A DNA stretch of 64,000 nucleotides from NCBI GenBank assembly GCA_026936325.1, contig JAPTHN010000019.1, positions 9,450,253-9,514,252 of the forward strand, in the 5' to 3' direction. The stretch is from Platynereis dumerilii. Lineage: Eukaryota > Annelida > Polychaeta > Phyllodocida > Nereididae. Position 1 is the stretch's first letter; each line of letters starts with the position of its first letter. Below, one piece after another: positions 10,380 to 22,610 of this stretch. Position numbers and translations under genes: made by a program. Under the pieces are notes generated by a model that saw only the letters and a list, made by a program, of their open reading frames with translations, was not told where the DNA came from and searched no databases.

Positions 10380-11640
10380 GCAAAAGCCGGTCCAATGCTG
10401 CTGACATCGGACCGATGCCAGGCTGATGCTGGAGTGCCGAGGCACGCTGACACTGACAGGGTACTGTTGTTTTAACAAAAGGTAAAGAAATTGGAAGTAA
10501 TGTCCATATACGTATACAAATGAATGGATAAAGATAGTTATGCATACTGGCAGGTGACACGACCAGAGCTGGAATTGAATATGGGACCATGCAATGTGAT
10601 GCTCAGGGTGCTACTGACAGACCTGAACCCCATGCCTCCTTGGCATAGAATACTCCATTCATATTTCACTGTTAATCTAAAATTATACAGTCGTGTTTAG
10701 TTGTTTGCAGTCACAAACTACAGTCACTGTGCATCTCCACAACATACATGGTGGTCATATATCACTTTATAGGAGCTTTAGGTAACATTTCATGGTCATT
10801 TGGCCTGTCAGAGACTGTATCCATCAAGGATTATTCATAGCTGTACTTCCCACCCAATCAGTCAAGGGATCACCTCGGGGCAGATGCTAAATCCCAAGTG
10901 GTCTTTGCTGTTGCCCACTGGTGTCCACCTCAATGCCTGCCTCACCATAAAAGCTATAGGTTGGTTGTTCCGGCTGTAGCAACTAACACAGATTCAGAAT
11001 TTAGACTTCAGCGCCCTGACAAGAGCCTGATTTCCCTGCAGACCTCAAAATCAGGAACATGGAAGACAAGTCAAAAATACTAAATGTAATCCATCGCAGA
11101 TGAATCTAATAGCAAAAAGGGAAAATTTATTTAAATGAACCATTAATATGAAATAGTTATGATCATCTCAGTGTAAAACATACAACATATATAATAGTGG
11201 GTGAAATTCTTAGAATACTTCACATGACTTGACATTTATGCTTGCCCTGCCGTATGATCTATTAGTAATCTCTCTATGACTGGTAGACTCTTGTCACTGT
11301 CGAAGAATGTTTCATGAAGGAAAGTCTTTAAAAAGATCTGTTGTTAAAGAATATGCTGTAATCACCAAACAGAGCATGCTGGTGATTTAGTGTGATGTAT
11401 ACCTGTCTCTGGCTGTGTAGGCTCTACATGTTATTTCGCAAAATGAGGTGGTAGTCTCATTACCCCAAGGAGATTGAGCAACACATCAAGGCCGCTGTCG
11501 GCTAAATCAGGATGAATGATCATTGAAGGACCAAAGACGCAAAGAGATTGGTTGTAAATTCTGCTTGATTAGGCTGCAGGAAATCAAGGAGAATTTACCT
11601 GCTCCTGGAGTCTGCACTCATGCTTGTATTTGACAAAGTA
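10380..11640 (+). repeat. Module R2, copy 2
   Basis: The sequence matches 2280-3680 and the reverse of 50,650-52,010 over most of its length, with shared CCCACCCAATCAGTCAAG, GGATCACCTCGGGGCAGATG, CTCTACATGTTATTTCGC and CATTACCCCAAGGAGATTG. It continues the R3 module of 8210-8966 once the LINE fragment and CACTG element are removed, as does the 53.8-to-50.6-kb minus copy. That shows R3 and R2 form one longer unit. The stretch 10,375-10,470 has a locally GC-rich segment not seen elsewhere. Confidence 0.75.
10480..10640 (-). mobile_element. tRNA-derived SINE (family S2) shared by R2 modules
   Basis: On the minus strand the head reads GGTCTGTCAGTAGCACCCTG (A-box region) and ATTCAATTCCAGCTCTGG (B-box region). 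A body like that of family S1 (GTGTCACCTG) and a tail around ATCCATTCATTTGTATAC follow. The same insertion sits at the equivalent place in the copies at 1150-2440 and 51,850-52,010, so it predates the module duplications. Confidence 0.6.
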
Positions 11641-12140
11641 TAATAACATTGAGACTTATGCGGATAGACACATTTGGAATTGAGTGACAGAGCTCTACAT
11701 CCATTAGTTTTGCACATATCAGGCTTAACAGGACAGGCAAGGACCATGAATTGGTGCAGTGCACTCTTGGCATTGGTTGAAATGTTGAGTAGGTCAGGGC
11801 AAGAAGCCCGGGTTAGCTGAGAGACCCCAGGGTTATATCTAAACTTATATTTAATTTTTTGGTGCTTTTTCTTATTGATAGGATTGAAGCTAGATGCTTT
11901 TTAGGTGATGTCACAACTTTTCAGGGCAAACAGCGCCAAATCATAGTAGAAATTAAAGAAACAAAGAAATGTGCATGGTTTTTGTAACTTTGACTAATTC
12001 TTTGAAAGCGGTTGTCAGAAATAACTTCGGAAATTTTTTAAAGTATAATGGATATCTGCATTTCTTCACTTTATGACCATCATATAAATACATTATTGTG
12101 CACCTAAAAAGCAAAATAAAGTGACATTAAGGTGCATCAG
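11641..12140. other. Non-coding stretch, nothing recognised
   Basis: No long ORF, terminal repeats or module match was found. A short run of hydrophobic codons without splice context is not called. Confidence 0.3.
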
Positions 12141-13898
12141 CCTTGTGTTCTAACAAGGAAATCCCAGAGCATCAGACTTTGGCGCACTTTAGCCAACTTT
12201 GTTGTCATGTAGCAAATAATGAGGTTCCTTCTACAAATGAAGAAGTGCGCTCCTGGTTACTTTCTAGGATGATGGTTGAAGTATATTTTTGCATGTTGGC
12301 TTCATTACCACCAACATTTTATTGCAAGGTCTTCTGAGACCTTTGCATTGTGATATGCTATAGAACACCTCTGTGCACTAATTGAAGTTACACCCACAAA
12401 GAACAATAGTGTAAATTTACACTCTCTGGATGATTTGGTAAACATGCTGAATAATATGGATTAAAATGGAGGTCCTTGTTGTTTGTTATAATACATTTAC
12501 TTGAGATTTTGATAAATAAGCACAAAATAATTGGCATTGCAAGAATTAATGAAGCATTTGTGCAACTTTCAAATGATGCTCTCAACTCTGAGAGAGCTGC
12601 AAGTCAAGTTTCTCTCAAGTATTCTTGTATCATGCTCATTATCTTCTTATGAATATGCAAGAGAGTTTGTGCAGCATAGGCTCTTTGACATCAGATCTGA
12701 AGGAAGTTTTCTCTTTGATAACGTTCTTCAAAGTTTGACTTGCTTCTGTTTAAGTTACAAAGTGCATTTTGAAGAAGTGCCTCCATCACCAATGGCATGA
12801 TCATGGAGCTGGGTCACATATCTATTAAATTAACACTTCTCTTCACCAGCTGGACTGTCATCAGTCAATAAAAAAGGAAAATAACCGCACAGAAATTATG
12901 ACAAGGCACCAATATGTTAGGACAAAACAACATACAACATGTGAGGCTAACTGATGTGTCTATCTAATCAACCGATGGCTTCAGCTGCACCGTTGTATTT
13001 GCAATGCAAACACAATTTGAGGTCGCGGGAAACCTTTTGGCGCCTAAAACGGCTTCTGATCATCTGTTAAGGGTTGGTAGACTGATGCATAGTTAGGCAG
13101 CGCAGTAATTCAAGATGTAATTTATCGATAGCACACAATTTTTTTGGTAGAATTTGAGAATATTATAACAGCAATTTTATAATATGGCTCATTACTGCTT
13201 AATCTTCATATTTCTTAATTAATGAATAATTGTAATCGATAAATGTGACATTGTCTGATTTATTCTGACTCACTGAAAAACATGATTTGTGATGATTGCA
13301 TTGATTTGAAGCCAGTAAAGTTATCAGCCCAGCTGCAAGAGCCAGGAAGATAGACGTGTTTATAGGCTCCTGTTCCTTTCATTGTTGCCAAGAGGCAACA
13401 TAATTCAAACTCGATGGACAATTTAATATAGAAAACAATACATAATTTAGTGATGCAATAATCTCAATTAAAGGTGAATGCTTGGGAGTTGTAACAAATC
13501 CGCCTTCCTTTAACTCCTGAAATTTCTTCCATCCTGACAATATTCAATCATTCTTTAAACTTTCCTTAAACTTGAGAGCCATCACTTCAACTTAGCAACT
13601 TGCACTGATGAAGATCTTACTGAATTGTGATCTTGGCAACAAAACCATATATAACTAGTGGGCAGGCAGCGCAATAATGAATTGGACTGTTGGACCTGCT
13701 TTAGCTGCTTCTGTTATCACAACTAATAAGGAGGTCCCCTTTACAAATTAAAGTCTTGTCTTGGTGACTTTTCAAGTCGTACTAAATTTACTGTGGATAA
13801 ATTTTCTGTTTGAGAGAACTTCAAACCTTGAGATGGTGATTGGTTTTTGCAAAGGGTATTTATGTGTGCAAGTCTGCTAGTTTTTTTCTGGCCTGTCA

Positions 13899-14030
13899 GA
13901 TTAGTATAGGTTATTCAATAGTGACGGGAGAGGGAATATGGGATTTATCACCCGAGGGCTCTAGCCCGAGGTGTGATAAACACATATTCCTGATCCCATG
14001 GTGAATAACTGGCTTATGCCATAAGACAAA
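13899..14030. repeat. Imperfect hairpin, possible small MITE
   Basis: GGTTATTCAATAGTGACGGG at the left pairs imperfectly with the GATCCCATGGTGAATAACTGG region at the right. The centre TTTATCACCCGAGGGCT / AGCCCGAGGTGTGATAAA is also dyad-symmetric. A similar but shorter hairpin (GGTTATATCCCGCG ... GATATAAC) is at 17,613-17,675, suggesting a small dispersed family. No target duplication was fixed. Confidence 0.45.
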
Positions 14031-14444
14031 CAGCCAAACATGAGAGGATAACTGGACAACAAAGAATATGGGAATTATTTCCCTGAAATACTGGCACGTG
14101 ATTAGCTGACAAGGGTGTCTAATGGTATAACTTGTTCACAGTCTTAAACAGGCAGCAAGCATTTTAGTAAGCTGGCTATAATCAGAGAAAAATGTTTTAA
14201 ACCACAAAGTAAGTGAGTTACCATTGCTGGGTTCATTGACTTATTCATATTTGTATTTCATGGCGACAGTCTAAGTTGTTGTGCTGGGGCTTGCATTCTA
14301 CAGGGAGTGTACCTTTACTGCAGTAGCTCATTTCTTCAGTCTGTTGTATTATCATAAATATGCCAACCATAGAGCACATCTAACACAGAGCAATGTTATG
14401 GCATTTACCCCCTGAACTATATGGTAAAAATACTGAATAAGGGT

Positions 14445-14943
14445 CTCCAGTGACTTAATGTAAAAATTCAGGCAAAATTGCTATGAATCTGAATTAATAA
14501 ATTTTCCCATTTTCCTGAGAACTTCAAAGCCACAGAATGATCATTTAAAAATAGCCAAAAACTGGTTTTCCCGCCAAAAACGAGGCTGAGATTTTGGCAG
14601 GAAAACCAGTTTCTGGCTATTTTTAGCCCAATAAGGGGCTATCTAAAAATTGCCCCTCCACAAAATTGTTTTTTTAGGCCTTAGAAAACAATATTAACAA
14701 TCGGTTTTGTTGTAACTGTTGCCATAGCGTGGCTCCAGCTATGGGTATTTATAGGCTATTTGTAGACCTATAATTCAAAGGCAAGTGCAAGAAGGCACAA
14801 ATATTTCAAGCCCGAGGTAAAAAATATTAGATTTCATGAATATTTTAAGGAAATAAACATTCTGGGTCTTAAAGTTTCATAGGCAATTAATTAATTTGGA
14901 ATTTTAGCAATTTTGCCTCAATTTTTACATTAAGTCACTGGAG
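14445..14943. mobile_element. Inverted-repeat DNA element, 499 bp
   Basis: Termini CTCCAGTGACTTAATGTAAA and its exact complement extend for over 35 bp with few mismatches. GT stands on both outer sides. Its absence from the paralogous unit at 12,440-12,460 (TGAATAATATGGATTAAAATGG) shows that it is an insertion. Inside is a strong second hairpin (14,552-14,630) in which AGCCAAAAACTGGTTTTCC pairs with GGAAAACCAGTTTCTGGCT. Non-coding and non-autonomous. Confidence 0.75.
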
Positions 14944-17689
14944 GTCAAAATGGAGGTCCTTGCTGTTAGGTGGACTTGTGTAATGTGGTGTATAATATTA
15001 ATGTTGATTTGACATCATATGATGCAGTGTAGGTGCTAACCCACAGGAGCACTATTTCTGATATGACTCAGAGGATGGGTCAGGAACTGCTTAGTAAATA
15101 TTTCTCGTACAAAATAATAAACTTGCTTGATATTGTAATAAATAAGCACAGAATATTTGGCGTTGCAAGAATTAATAAAGCATTTGAGAATCCTTCAAAT
15201 GATACTCGTACAATTCTCTGAAAGTTTCAAGGTTCTCCCAAGATTTGTATATCGTCCTCTGTAGCTACCAATTAACATGTAAGCTGCATCAGATCTGAAG
15301 GAAACCTCTCTTTGATAACCTTCCTCAAAGCTTGGCTTGCTCTTATCAAAGTTTCTGAGTGCATTTTAAACAAGTGTCTTCTTAGGAAATGGCATTCTCA
15401 TGGAGTAAGTTCGTTGAGCTCTGCGCACAAATAGCAAATTAAGTCTTTTCAACTGTTGGACTGTTATCTGTCAATGCCAAAGGAAAATAACAGCACAGCT
15501 ATAGTGACAAGGGACCAATATGTTCGGACCACCAAAGACAGAACATCTGAAGCCAACTGATGTGTCCTAGCAATCAACCGATGGCTTCAGCTGCAATGGT
15601 TGTATTTGCAATTCAAACACAATTTGAGGTCTGAGAGAAACATTTTAGTGTCTAAAACTGCTGCAGCTGATCATCTGTCAGGGGCGGTAGGTCGATGCGT
15701 ATTGCATAGTAATGCAAGATGTAATTTTCATATAGCATACAATTTTTTGGTGGAATATGATAAGATTACAATTGAAAGTTTATAATATGCCTCGTTACTG
15801 CTTTAATAATCTTCATATTTCCCTACGGCTGAATAAAAATTTAATTATTGTGATTGATAAATATGAAATTGGTTATTTTTGACTTACTGAAAAATGTGAT
15901 GTGTGATGATGCTATTGATATATTGATATGAATCCACAAATGCAATAAACCCAGCTGCCAGTCACAGGCATAATGATGGGCTATATGGTCTTGGGTAGAT
16001 AAGGCTAGGGGAACACTCTAAAATACATTGTACCTGCCCAGAATAGATAATTGAATGTACCAATCGAACATCCAATTAAAGAAATATTTTGTTGGAATAA
16101 TACAAAATATACAAACACCTCTTATTTCCTTGATTTAAGATTAACTTGGATTAAATGACCACCCTTCTTCTGCACCAGGTAGTATGTTGGTGCATTTTGC
16201 TCTCACAAGCAATTTAGATTACAGCCCAAAGGGAGACGGCTTGATGACTTTTGAAAGCATCACTGTTTTAATATCCATCATCAGTCTCATGGCATTGCAA
16301 TAGACCTTTCCCAACCATATTTTATCAGGGGTATGCTCCTTCTTATGAATCTAACATTTGGAATTCTTACCAAAGATAATAGAATATGTATCTCAAGGGG
16401 CACTGAGTGCATATTTCTTTCAGTTCATATGATATAAGCTGCATTTGGCAGACTCTCTATAATTGCCAATGCTCTATTCATCATTGTTTTATGTCTCCAT
16501 AATATTATCGATTGAAGGGAGGGGATGTATGAATTAGGCTTTTGGTATATGCCACACAACTGCATCGCACCAATTACTAGAATGATATATATTATGATTA
16601 AGATCAACACATCACTAAGTAGTGTATTGCTTTCTATCTTAAATAGTCCACCGGGTTTGAATAACGGTAAAATAAAGTTGCTTCAATAATTGCCATCACA
16701 TCTCTGACATCTCTCAGCTTACCCAGCCTCTGGAACAATAATCGCGGCCCTACCAGTCAGAAATCCCAGAAGAATTGTCAAATTAACACATATCTTTTTC
16801 AGAGAATTACTGTTCTTCAAACTGTAACACACCATTAACAGGAAGTTCCCAAAGAATAACAAATACTAAGCTAATGTGCCAAGTGGGAAATGGATGATCT
16901 TTTAGGTTAGCAGAAATGCACAAATGATGCAAGAGCTGAAGCCAATTTGAGACATCACACAGCCATGCAAAATGCTTAAGCTGCCCTGTTTCATTTTGTA
17001 CAGCAAACACAATGCGGGTTAGATTCAAATATGTTTGAAGCTAAAACATTATGAACTACATTTATTTGGTGCTTTGTAATGGATTTATAAGTTAGTCAGA
17101 TTGCAATCCATTTCTCTACAACTTCCATATCTATGTATATGGGGGTCGCTGCCTGTAGAAGGCAACTCACAGCTGTCAATTCACATCCAGTCATCTTTTG
17201 TGTGCCAGAATATCTCAGTTTCTCTCTTTGTGTTACCTGCACCTCTCACAGTTCAAAGAGTTCCTTTCTCTTTGATGTTCACCTCTGCATTCCTTTCAAT
17301 GGCTTTCATCATTGCCAGAATCATTCTCAGTTCTTTCCCGAGATGTAAGCTGTAGGATCCAGGGCACCTAGCTGCACTTGTTCTGTGTGATATTGAAGCA
17401 AATTTTGTCAGACCGATGCTCATGGAGGATGCCAAGTGCACTTCCAAAAAATAATATGCTGGGAACCCAACAATAAATTTGATTAGTCAGAAGCCACAGC
17501 TACAGAATATACCTATGCAAAAATAATTTTAAATATTTTCATCGTTTCTAGCATTGTGACAAAGTTTTCAGCCTAATATACTGTCGAGATGAAATTTCCA
17601 GATTTGTGCTGGTTATATCCCGCGTTTGAGGGAATATGTGATATATCCGAGGCGCTAGATATAACTGACTTATACCTCAAACAAAACAA

Positions 17690-18180
17690 AATAAAACAAA
17701 ATCTTGAGAGATTTAAAAAAGAAAATAAAACAAGAAGGATTTGAGAGAAAAAGAAAACAGCTACAAACAATTTGTCATGTGGGATTAATTTGATAACATG
17801 AAAGCATAGATCTGAAAAGAATCACGTTTTATATACTGAAAATTCTTTGAAAAAGAAATTTAAAAAAAAAGAGTAAAATGTGGAAAAAATAAAGGAAAAC
17901 AAATAGATGAAAAAAAAGTGAAAAGAAAAATTTGGGGGGGAAAATGGCAAAAAAATTTGGGGAAAAATGTCTGTGAAAAAAAAAAATTGGATAAAAATTT
18001 AGGGAGGGAATAGGAAAAAAAAGTCTAGGCCTATAAATAAAAAGATTGGAACAAATAATTTTGGTAAAAAATTAGGGGGAGGGCAATTTGGGAAAAATAG
18101 GCCTGTATGGGAAAATTGTAGACAAAAGATCAATTGTGGACAAAAAATTAAAAAAATAAAAACAGGAAGAATATATGCCC
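17690..18180. repeat. Purine-rich low-complexity tract
   Basis: About 490 bp in which the plus strand is overwhelmingly A and G, with runs such as GGGGGGGGAAAATGG and AAAAAAAAAGAG. Such strand asymmetry can favour triplex (H-DNA) structures. The ORFs seen here on the minus strand (F/L/P-rich) are artefacts of composition. Confidence 0.7.
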
Positions 18181-18980
18181 TTGGATTCTTAGGCTGCAAC
18201 TATCAGAATCTGATGAGAAACGGGGGTTGGAGTTATAATAGACACAAATTATTTATTTCATGGAACCTGCAGCAGTAATTGGGCCTATTTATTTTGAGTG
18301 TATGACATCCTCAAATATTTGTTTCTAAATCTAACGAAATATCTCCACCACTTATTTCAAGACTACTCAAAAGGAGCCTATTAATAATTTACAAACAAAC
18401 AAACAATACCAAAACTAAACAGACAAGTTATTATTTATTTTTAAAAAAAAACTTCAAAGCTTATACCACTGTTTGCTTTTTCTGGCCAATCAGAAGGCAG
18501 GATTTCGCTCTGATATAATGCATATCACAGCTCATACACCTGACCATGATATTGCATGCTTGGCTGACTACAAGTTGACAAAATTGAAGGAAACACTGAA
18601 ACAAAACTGACCAACAAAAGATTAAAACTGAACAACACAGACAGGAAACAAGGAGGAAGATTGTATCAAGTGTAACTGGTCTCAATAAAAAGGCTATATT
18701 CACTCTTTTTTTATAAATACCATTATCTGAAAAAATGATCAAATTTAAGGTCACTTGATAAAATAGTACATTTAGGATATATAAGCTGCAAAAAAAATAG
18801 CGGAGCAGCAGACCAACAAATTTGGCCCCCGAACCCCTGCTTCTTCTTATTTCGGGGGCTGGCGCCCCCGAACCCCTGCTCCTTACTTTCTGTTATTTTA
18901 CAAATATCTTTCATAGTTTAGAAATAACATTTGCTAAGCGACTTTAATAATCAACCTCCCCAAAGTGACCTTGGCTGAGA
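18181..18980. other. Non-coding stretch with a GC-rich duplicated motif
   Basis: The stretch is mostly AT-rich with no recognised gene. Around 18,823-18,882 the string CCCCCGAACCCCTGCT occurs twice around a GGGGGCTGGCGCCCCC palindrome, an island of high GC in AT-rich DNA. Confidence 0.4.
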
Positions 18981-18994
18981 TGGCTGCACTATCG

Positions 18995-19165
18995 ACCTAC
19001 CTATCTATCTATATATCTATCTATCTATCCGTCTATCAATTTATCTGTCTATCTGTATCTATCTATAAAATTAATCAATGAAATTAATGTATTGTCTTAT
19101 TACCATCTATCTATCGTTCTTTCTATCTATCTTTCCATCTATCTTTCTATAGATCTACAAAATTA
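18995..19165 (+). repeat. Tetranucleotide (CTAT)n microsatellite
   Basis: Interrupted CTAT repeats occur in two arrays (about 19,000-19,065 and 19,110-19,155). Each is followed by AAATTAATGTATTG-type sequence, so the array and its flank look duplicated. Confidence 0.85.
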
Positions 19166-19309
19166 ATGTATTGCATTATTTCCTGAGAACAAAGAATTCT
19201 GACCTGTTGCCTTCAGGGCTGCCAACCTTCAAATGAACTGAGGAACATGAATGTGCAACAAATACAATGAAATGTTATCAAACAAGAAGGATTGGCCCTA
19301 TATCATTTA

Positions 19310-19900
19310 TTATATGTTGTTTATTTGGCAACCATGGTAAAATGAACTTGAACATCGTTGACATGTGTATAGAACTTCGCTATTTTATTCCAACAAATTT
19401 ATGAAAATCAAAATTATGATATCATCAATTTTCTTGTCCATTTCCGGAAACCTTTTCTCAAGTCTCTCATGAATTACCAACACACCCCATTAATTGGTCT
19501 TTAAGATAGACAACCACTCTTACAGTGTGGAGCTGCTGGAGCGTTGACCTGGATGATACAACTGATACTAAGTAAATATATTATCTTATATGGAAATGTT
19601 CACAAGACAGTTTCTAGCCTCTTCTCTGAGTAAAATCCCTCTAATGCCTAGTGGGTCATCACCTACACTTTGTCATACAATGCTGAATCAACAGAAATAT
19701 CATACGCAACAGTACACAAGGCCACATTGCCAAAAGGGCATCAAGTTTGCCCCTTGTTGTTTCGTATATGTTTATCATCATTGTCTGGAGAGTATAAATT
19801 TACATCAACCCTATAATATTGGTGCTACTTCGAATCATATGACTGCTGATATATACACAATACTGAGGTCCTAGAAATGAGAATCAATCCTGCAAGATAC
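19310..19900 (+). repeat. Module R5, copy 1
   Basis: This is the reverse complement of 23,280-24,560 once the Harbinger-like MITE at 23,617-24,022 is removed. Shared strings include TGTTCACAAGACAGT, CATACAATGCTGAATCA, TGTCCATTTCCGGAAACC-like and CAATACTGAGGTCCTAGAAA. There is no intact ORF. Confidence 0.7.
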
Positions 19901-19970
19901 TTCCATGCTGCCAGTATTGATTAATGTGATTTTATTTGCCATGTTGAGACAATGACTAAAAGCCTATGTG

Positions 19971-20121
19971 CAGGGGCGTATCTAGAAATGGCCTGAGGGG
20001 GGGGGGCCATTACATGGGTTGAATACGGGGCGCTCCGCGGTGTTTCCTATCTCTTCCATGTTAATTTTTGGCCTGAGGGGGGGGGGCCATGGCACCATGC
20101 CCCCCCCTAAATATGCCACTG
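19971..20121. mobile_element. hAT-type MITE with exact 8-bp duplication
   Basis: The left end CAGGGGCGTATCTAG and right end CTAAATATGCCACTG form about 15-bp inverted repeats. CCTATGTG is duplicated exactly on both sides (19,963-19,970 and 20,122-20,129). An 8-bp duplication and ends of the CAG(G/T)G type fit the hAT superfamily. The 151-bp body holds GGCCTGAGGGGGGGGGGGCC twice. It is inserted in the terminal part of the R2 copy. Non-autonomous. Confidence 0.85.
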
Positions 20122-20129
20122 CCTATGTG

Positions 20130-21010
20130 TGACATTTGATCTTTCCTATTTTGCTTTTAGATTTATCTGTGATGGATTGCATTCAGTATTTTTGACTTGT
20201 TCTCTATGTCTCTGATTTGGAGGTCTGCCTAGAAATCAGGCTCTAGTTAGGAAGTCCAAATTATGATTCTGTGTTAGGTGCCACATCAGGAATAGCCAAT
20301 CTAAAGCTTTTATTGGGGCAGTGAAGACCACATAGGATTTAGCATCTGCCCAGAGGTGATCCTTTGACTGATTGGGAGGGAAGTGAAGCTATGAATAAGC
20401 CTTGAAGGACATTAGCTCTGACAGGCCAAGTGACCATGAAATATCGGCCTCAACCTCTAATAGTGTCTGATAGGCAGTGATATGTCCATATGCAGCTAGA
20501 TGATTACTCTTATTGGACTAAATTATCATAATCAATATGCCATGACACCCAGGAACGAGTTGCTGTCAAGCACGGAAATATCATATCATGTCTCCTGAAT
20601 GCCAAACAGAAGTGGGTATGTTGCTGAAGGCTGCAAAGACACTATGCAACCTGATTGTTGTTTCTGATTTTCTTTGTAACCAAGACCACAAAGTTTGTGA
20701 TCCGCAAGAGGTTAAATGCCTAGCGTCTGTTTTTGCCAATAAACAGATACGTTTTCATGATGAATGTATGAAACTGCAAATGGAAGACAACAGCAACAAA
20801 TTTTACCTTTTATTTCACCCCAACTCAAATATTCCTATCATTTTCAAAGAAAATGTATAAGTTGTTCTGGATTATACAGAGAGAGAGAGTGTAAGTTGAT
20901 TGTTGTGGATACGAGTCCAGCTAAATTGATGGGAAACAGAAGTTGTTTCTGAATTACGTGTATCAAGAGCAAATTGCTACTTGTTGATCCTTCTGTGGAT
21001 ATATAAGTCT
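20130..21010 (-). repeat. Modules R2 and R3, copy 3
   Basis: 20,150-20,480 matches 51,380-51,720 (GATTTAGCATCTGCCC, GGTGATCCTTTGACTGATTG, GACAGGCCAAGTGACCATG). 20,540-21,010 matches 52,380-52,640 and 53,430-53,560 (GCTGTCAAGCACGGAAATAT, TGTTCTGGATTATACAGAGA, GGGAAACAGAAG). The orientation and order are the same as in the 50.6-53.8-kb copy, again linking R2 and R3. Confidence 0.7.
20588..20860 (+). pseudogene. 90-codon ORF within repeat R3, unrecognised
   Basis: This is an open frame within R3. Its start (CQARKYHIMSPECQTEVG, read from slightly upstream) is shared in frame with 8684-8970 (minus) and 52,390-52,570 (plus). Beyond that, the frames of the copies diverge. The remainder is hydrophilic with four cysteines. 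It may be the remnant of a coding segment carried by the module, or a chance ORF. I recognise no family. Confidence 0.3.
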
Positions 21011-21289
21011 AGCAAAATTTAGGGAAGAGAAAAATGCATGAATATTGAATTTTGATGCCTTTTGATGCGCCAGAGGGATTAACTATTTTTTGATCGATTT
21101 ATTGCACCTGAATATTTTTAAATGTTTGTTAAGTTAATTTTCATTTGAATTGCTATGCTATGAGAGAAAACAAAGCTAATCATTATTGAAATCATTCAAT
21201 TTGTTGGTTCTTAGCCGTTCCCTAGACTTTTAGAGAGTTCACCAATATACATATTCAATGCTATATAAATCATGCTTTAACTTAATGAA

Positions 21290-21600
21290 TTATCAAATTG
21301 ACATCTTTTCAGCAAACTTACTCATTTTTCCTCGGAGCGTCATGGTAAAAACAGCTGTAACCCACAGAAAAAGAGAAACACAGTGAACACAAAAAGGCAG
21401 TACGTGTTGGCGATCTGTTAGGACCACAAAACACACAGCAGTTGAGACAACTAGGGACCTCCAGCAATCAGCCAAAAGGCTTCCATGGCTCTGTCTTATT
21501 TGCAATGAAAACACGATTTGAGGTCCAATAACTATGTATCCTTCAATTTTTTTCTTCTTTGCCCGAGAGCATGATGTCATGCTGAGGCTGGTTGTGGATC
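21290..21600 (-). repeat. M1 core fragment with a 95-codon hydrophobic ORF
   Basis: The minus strand has GACCTCAAATCGTGTTTTC, GCCTTTTGGCTGATTGC and GTTTTGTGGTCCTAACAGATC, as at 5948-6030 and 49,420-49,540. A 95-codon minus ORF (21,293-21,580) spans it and includes a hydrophobic stretch (LVVSTAVCFVVL, then FCVHCVSLFLWVTAVF) that looks like two membrane segments. Similar residues are spread over two frames in the other copies. Function unknown. Confidence 0.45.
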
Positions 21601-22485
21601 AGTGTTGCGTTTTGCAATTCACAGTTAAAGATCACTAACATAAACTGCAGTAATTAAATGTGACAACTTAAAACAATTGTTTGTGACTGGATGCATTGGA
21701 TGCCTGCATGTGTTCAACTGACGTGTCAACCGAAATACTCTAATATTTTGGTTTACATAAATGATACAGAGCTACAGATAGAGACACAAGGTTTTCTCAC
21801 AGAATGTGTGTCCCTTTCATTTTTATTAAGAAACAAATCCGGCTGATGCTAATAACGTAATATTGGAGACATTGACACAACAACCTCCTGCTCTTATGCA
21901 GAATATTATTTCAGCTATAGGTGACCAGATTTTAGAAGACTGACAGTCAAGTCTCCCTGTACAGAAGAGTTTAATTGAATCATGATCCTGCACTAGTTGT
22001 TGTGATGCGACCTTTCAAAGAAAACGTTGGTGGAGACAGGCCATTTTGAGGGGGGAAGGCCACTTCAATACTATTATGAATGGGATAAAAATATTCTGCC
22101 GCATATTTTTTGTGTTAAAAGTTTTGTGAATATCCTTGTCTATGACAAATGACAACAAGAGGTCCTCTATGTGTCTTCCTGCCATCAAGCATTATTGTTA
22201 AACACTGGAGACAAGAATTTCAGACCTAGCAAATTTTGACCCAATAACATTTTACTTGCCATAATGCAAGTCTCGGATAGGCTACTTTGTTAAAAGACTG
22301 ATATCAGGCAAAGCTGGAAATGGAGGCCTCAAGAGAACATTCCACCTTCTTCTGCTGTTCTTACAAGTGCATTAGCAAGTTACTTCATATGCCTTCAATG
22401 CCTACCTTGATCTTTAATCTTGATTAAAGATTCCACAATGTTATGAAGCACATTATTGCGAAGATTTTTTCCAAATGCATTGCCA
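21601..22485. other. Non-coding stretch, nothing recognised
   Basis: AT-rich sequence without a supported gene, terminal repeats or a clear module match. Confidence 0.3.
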
Positions 22486-22489
22486 TGTG

Positions 22490-22610
22490 TCTTTGTGGCT
22501 GAGTGGTTTGTTGCTATTCTTGTAATTTTGAGGTCCAGGGTTTGATTCAACTGCATGGCAAAACTTTACTGTTAAATTTAGATACTGACATGGAGCCATC
22601 TTGTGATAGA
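22490..22610 (+). mobile_element. tRNA-like SINE head
   Basis: TTTGTGGCTGAGTGGTTTG resembles an A box, and GGTCCAGGGTTTGATTCAA, about 35 bases on, resembles a B box, the spacing of a tRNA promoter. No cloverleaf acceptor pairing is evident and the downstream body is unfamiliar, so this is a diverged SINE rather than a tRNA gene. Confidence 0.45.

Larger units (their letters stand above)
12140..17600 (-). repeat. Module block R4, copy 1
   Basis: This is collinear with the reverse complement of 28,570-32,880. Landmarks are TAAATTTACACTCTCTGGA (12,410), CAATGCAAACACAATTTGAG (12,996 and again near 15,610), CTGATCATCTGT (13,056, 15,668), CAGATCTGAAGG (12,690, 15,292), CAAGAGCTGAAGCCA (16,930) and TCTTTGATGTTCACCTC (17,270). 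Internally it contains two related units, 12,140-13,340 and 14,950-16,020. An inverted-repeat element and a hairpin are inserted between them. There is no intact ORF. The orientation is set from the CAAATTGTGTTTGC core, which reads on the minus strand here. Confidence 0.7.

Noticed and set aside
17999-18199. Hydrophobic F/L/P-rich ORF that looks like a membrane protein
   Set aside because: Composition artefact of the purine-rich tract.
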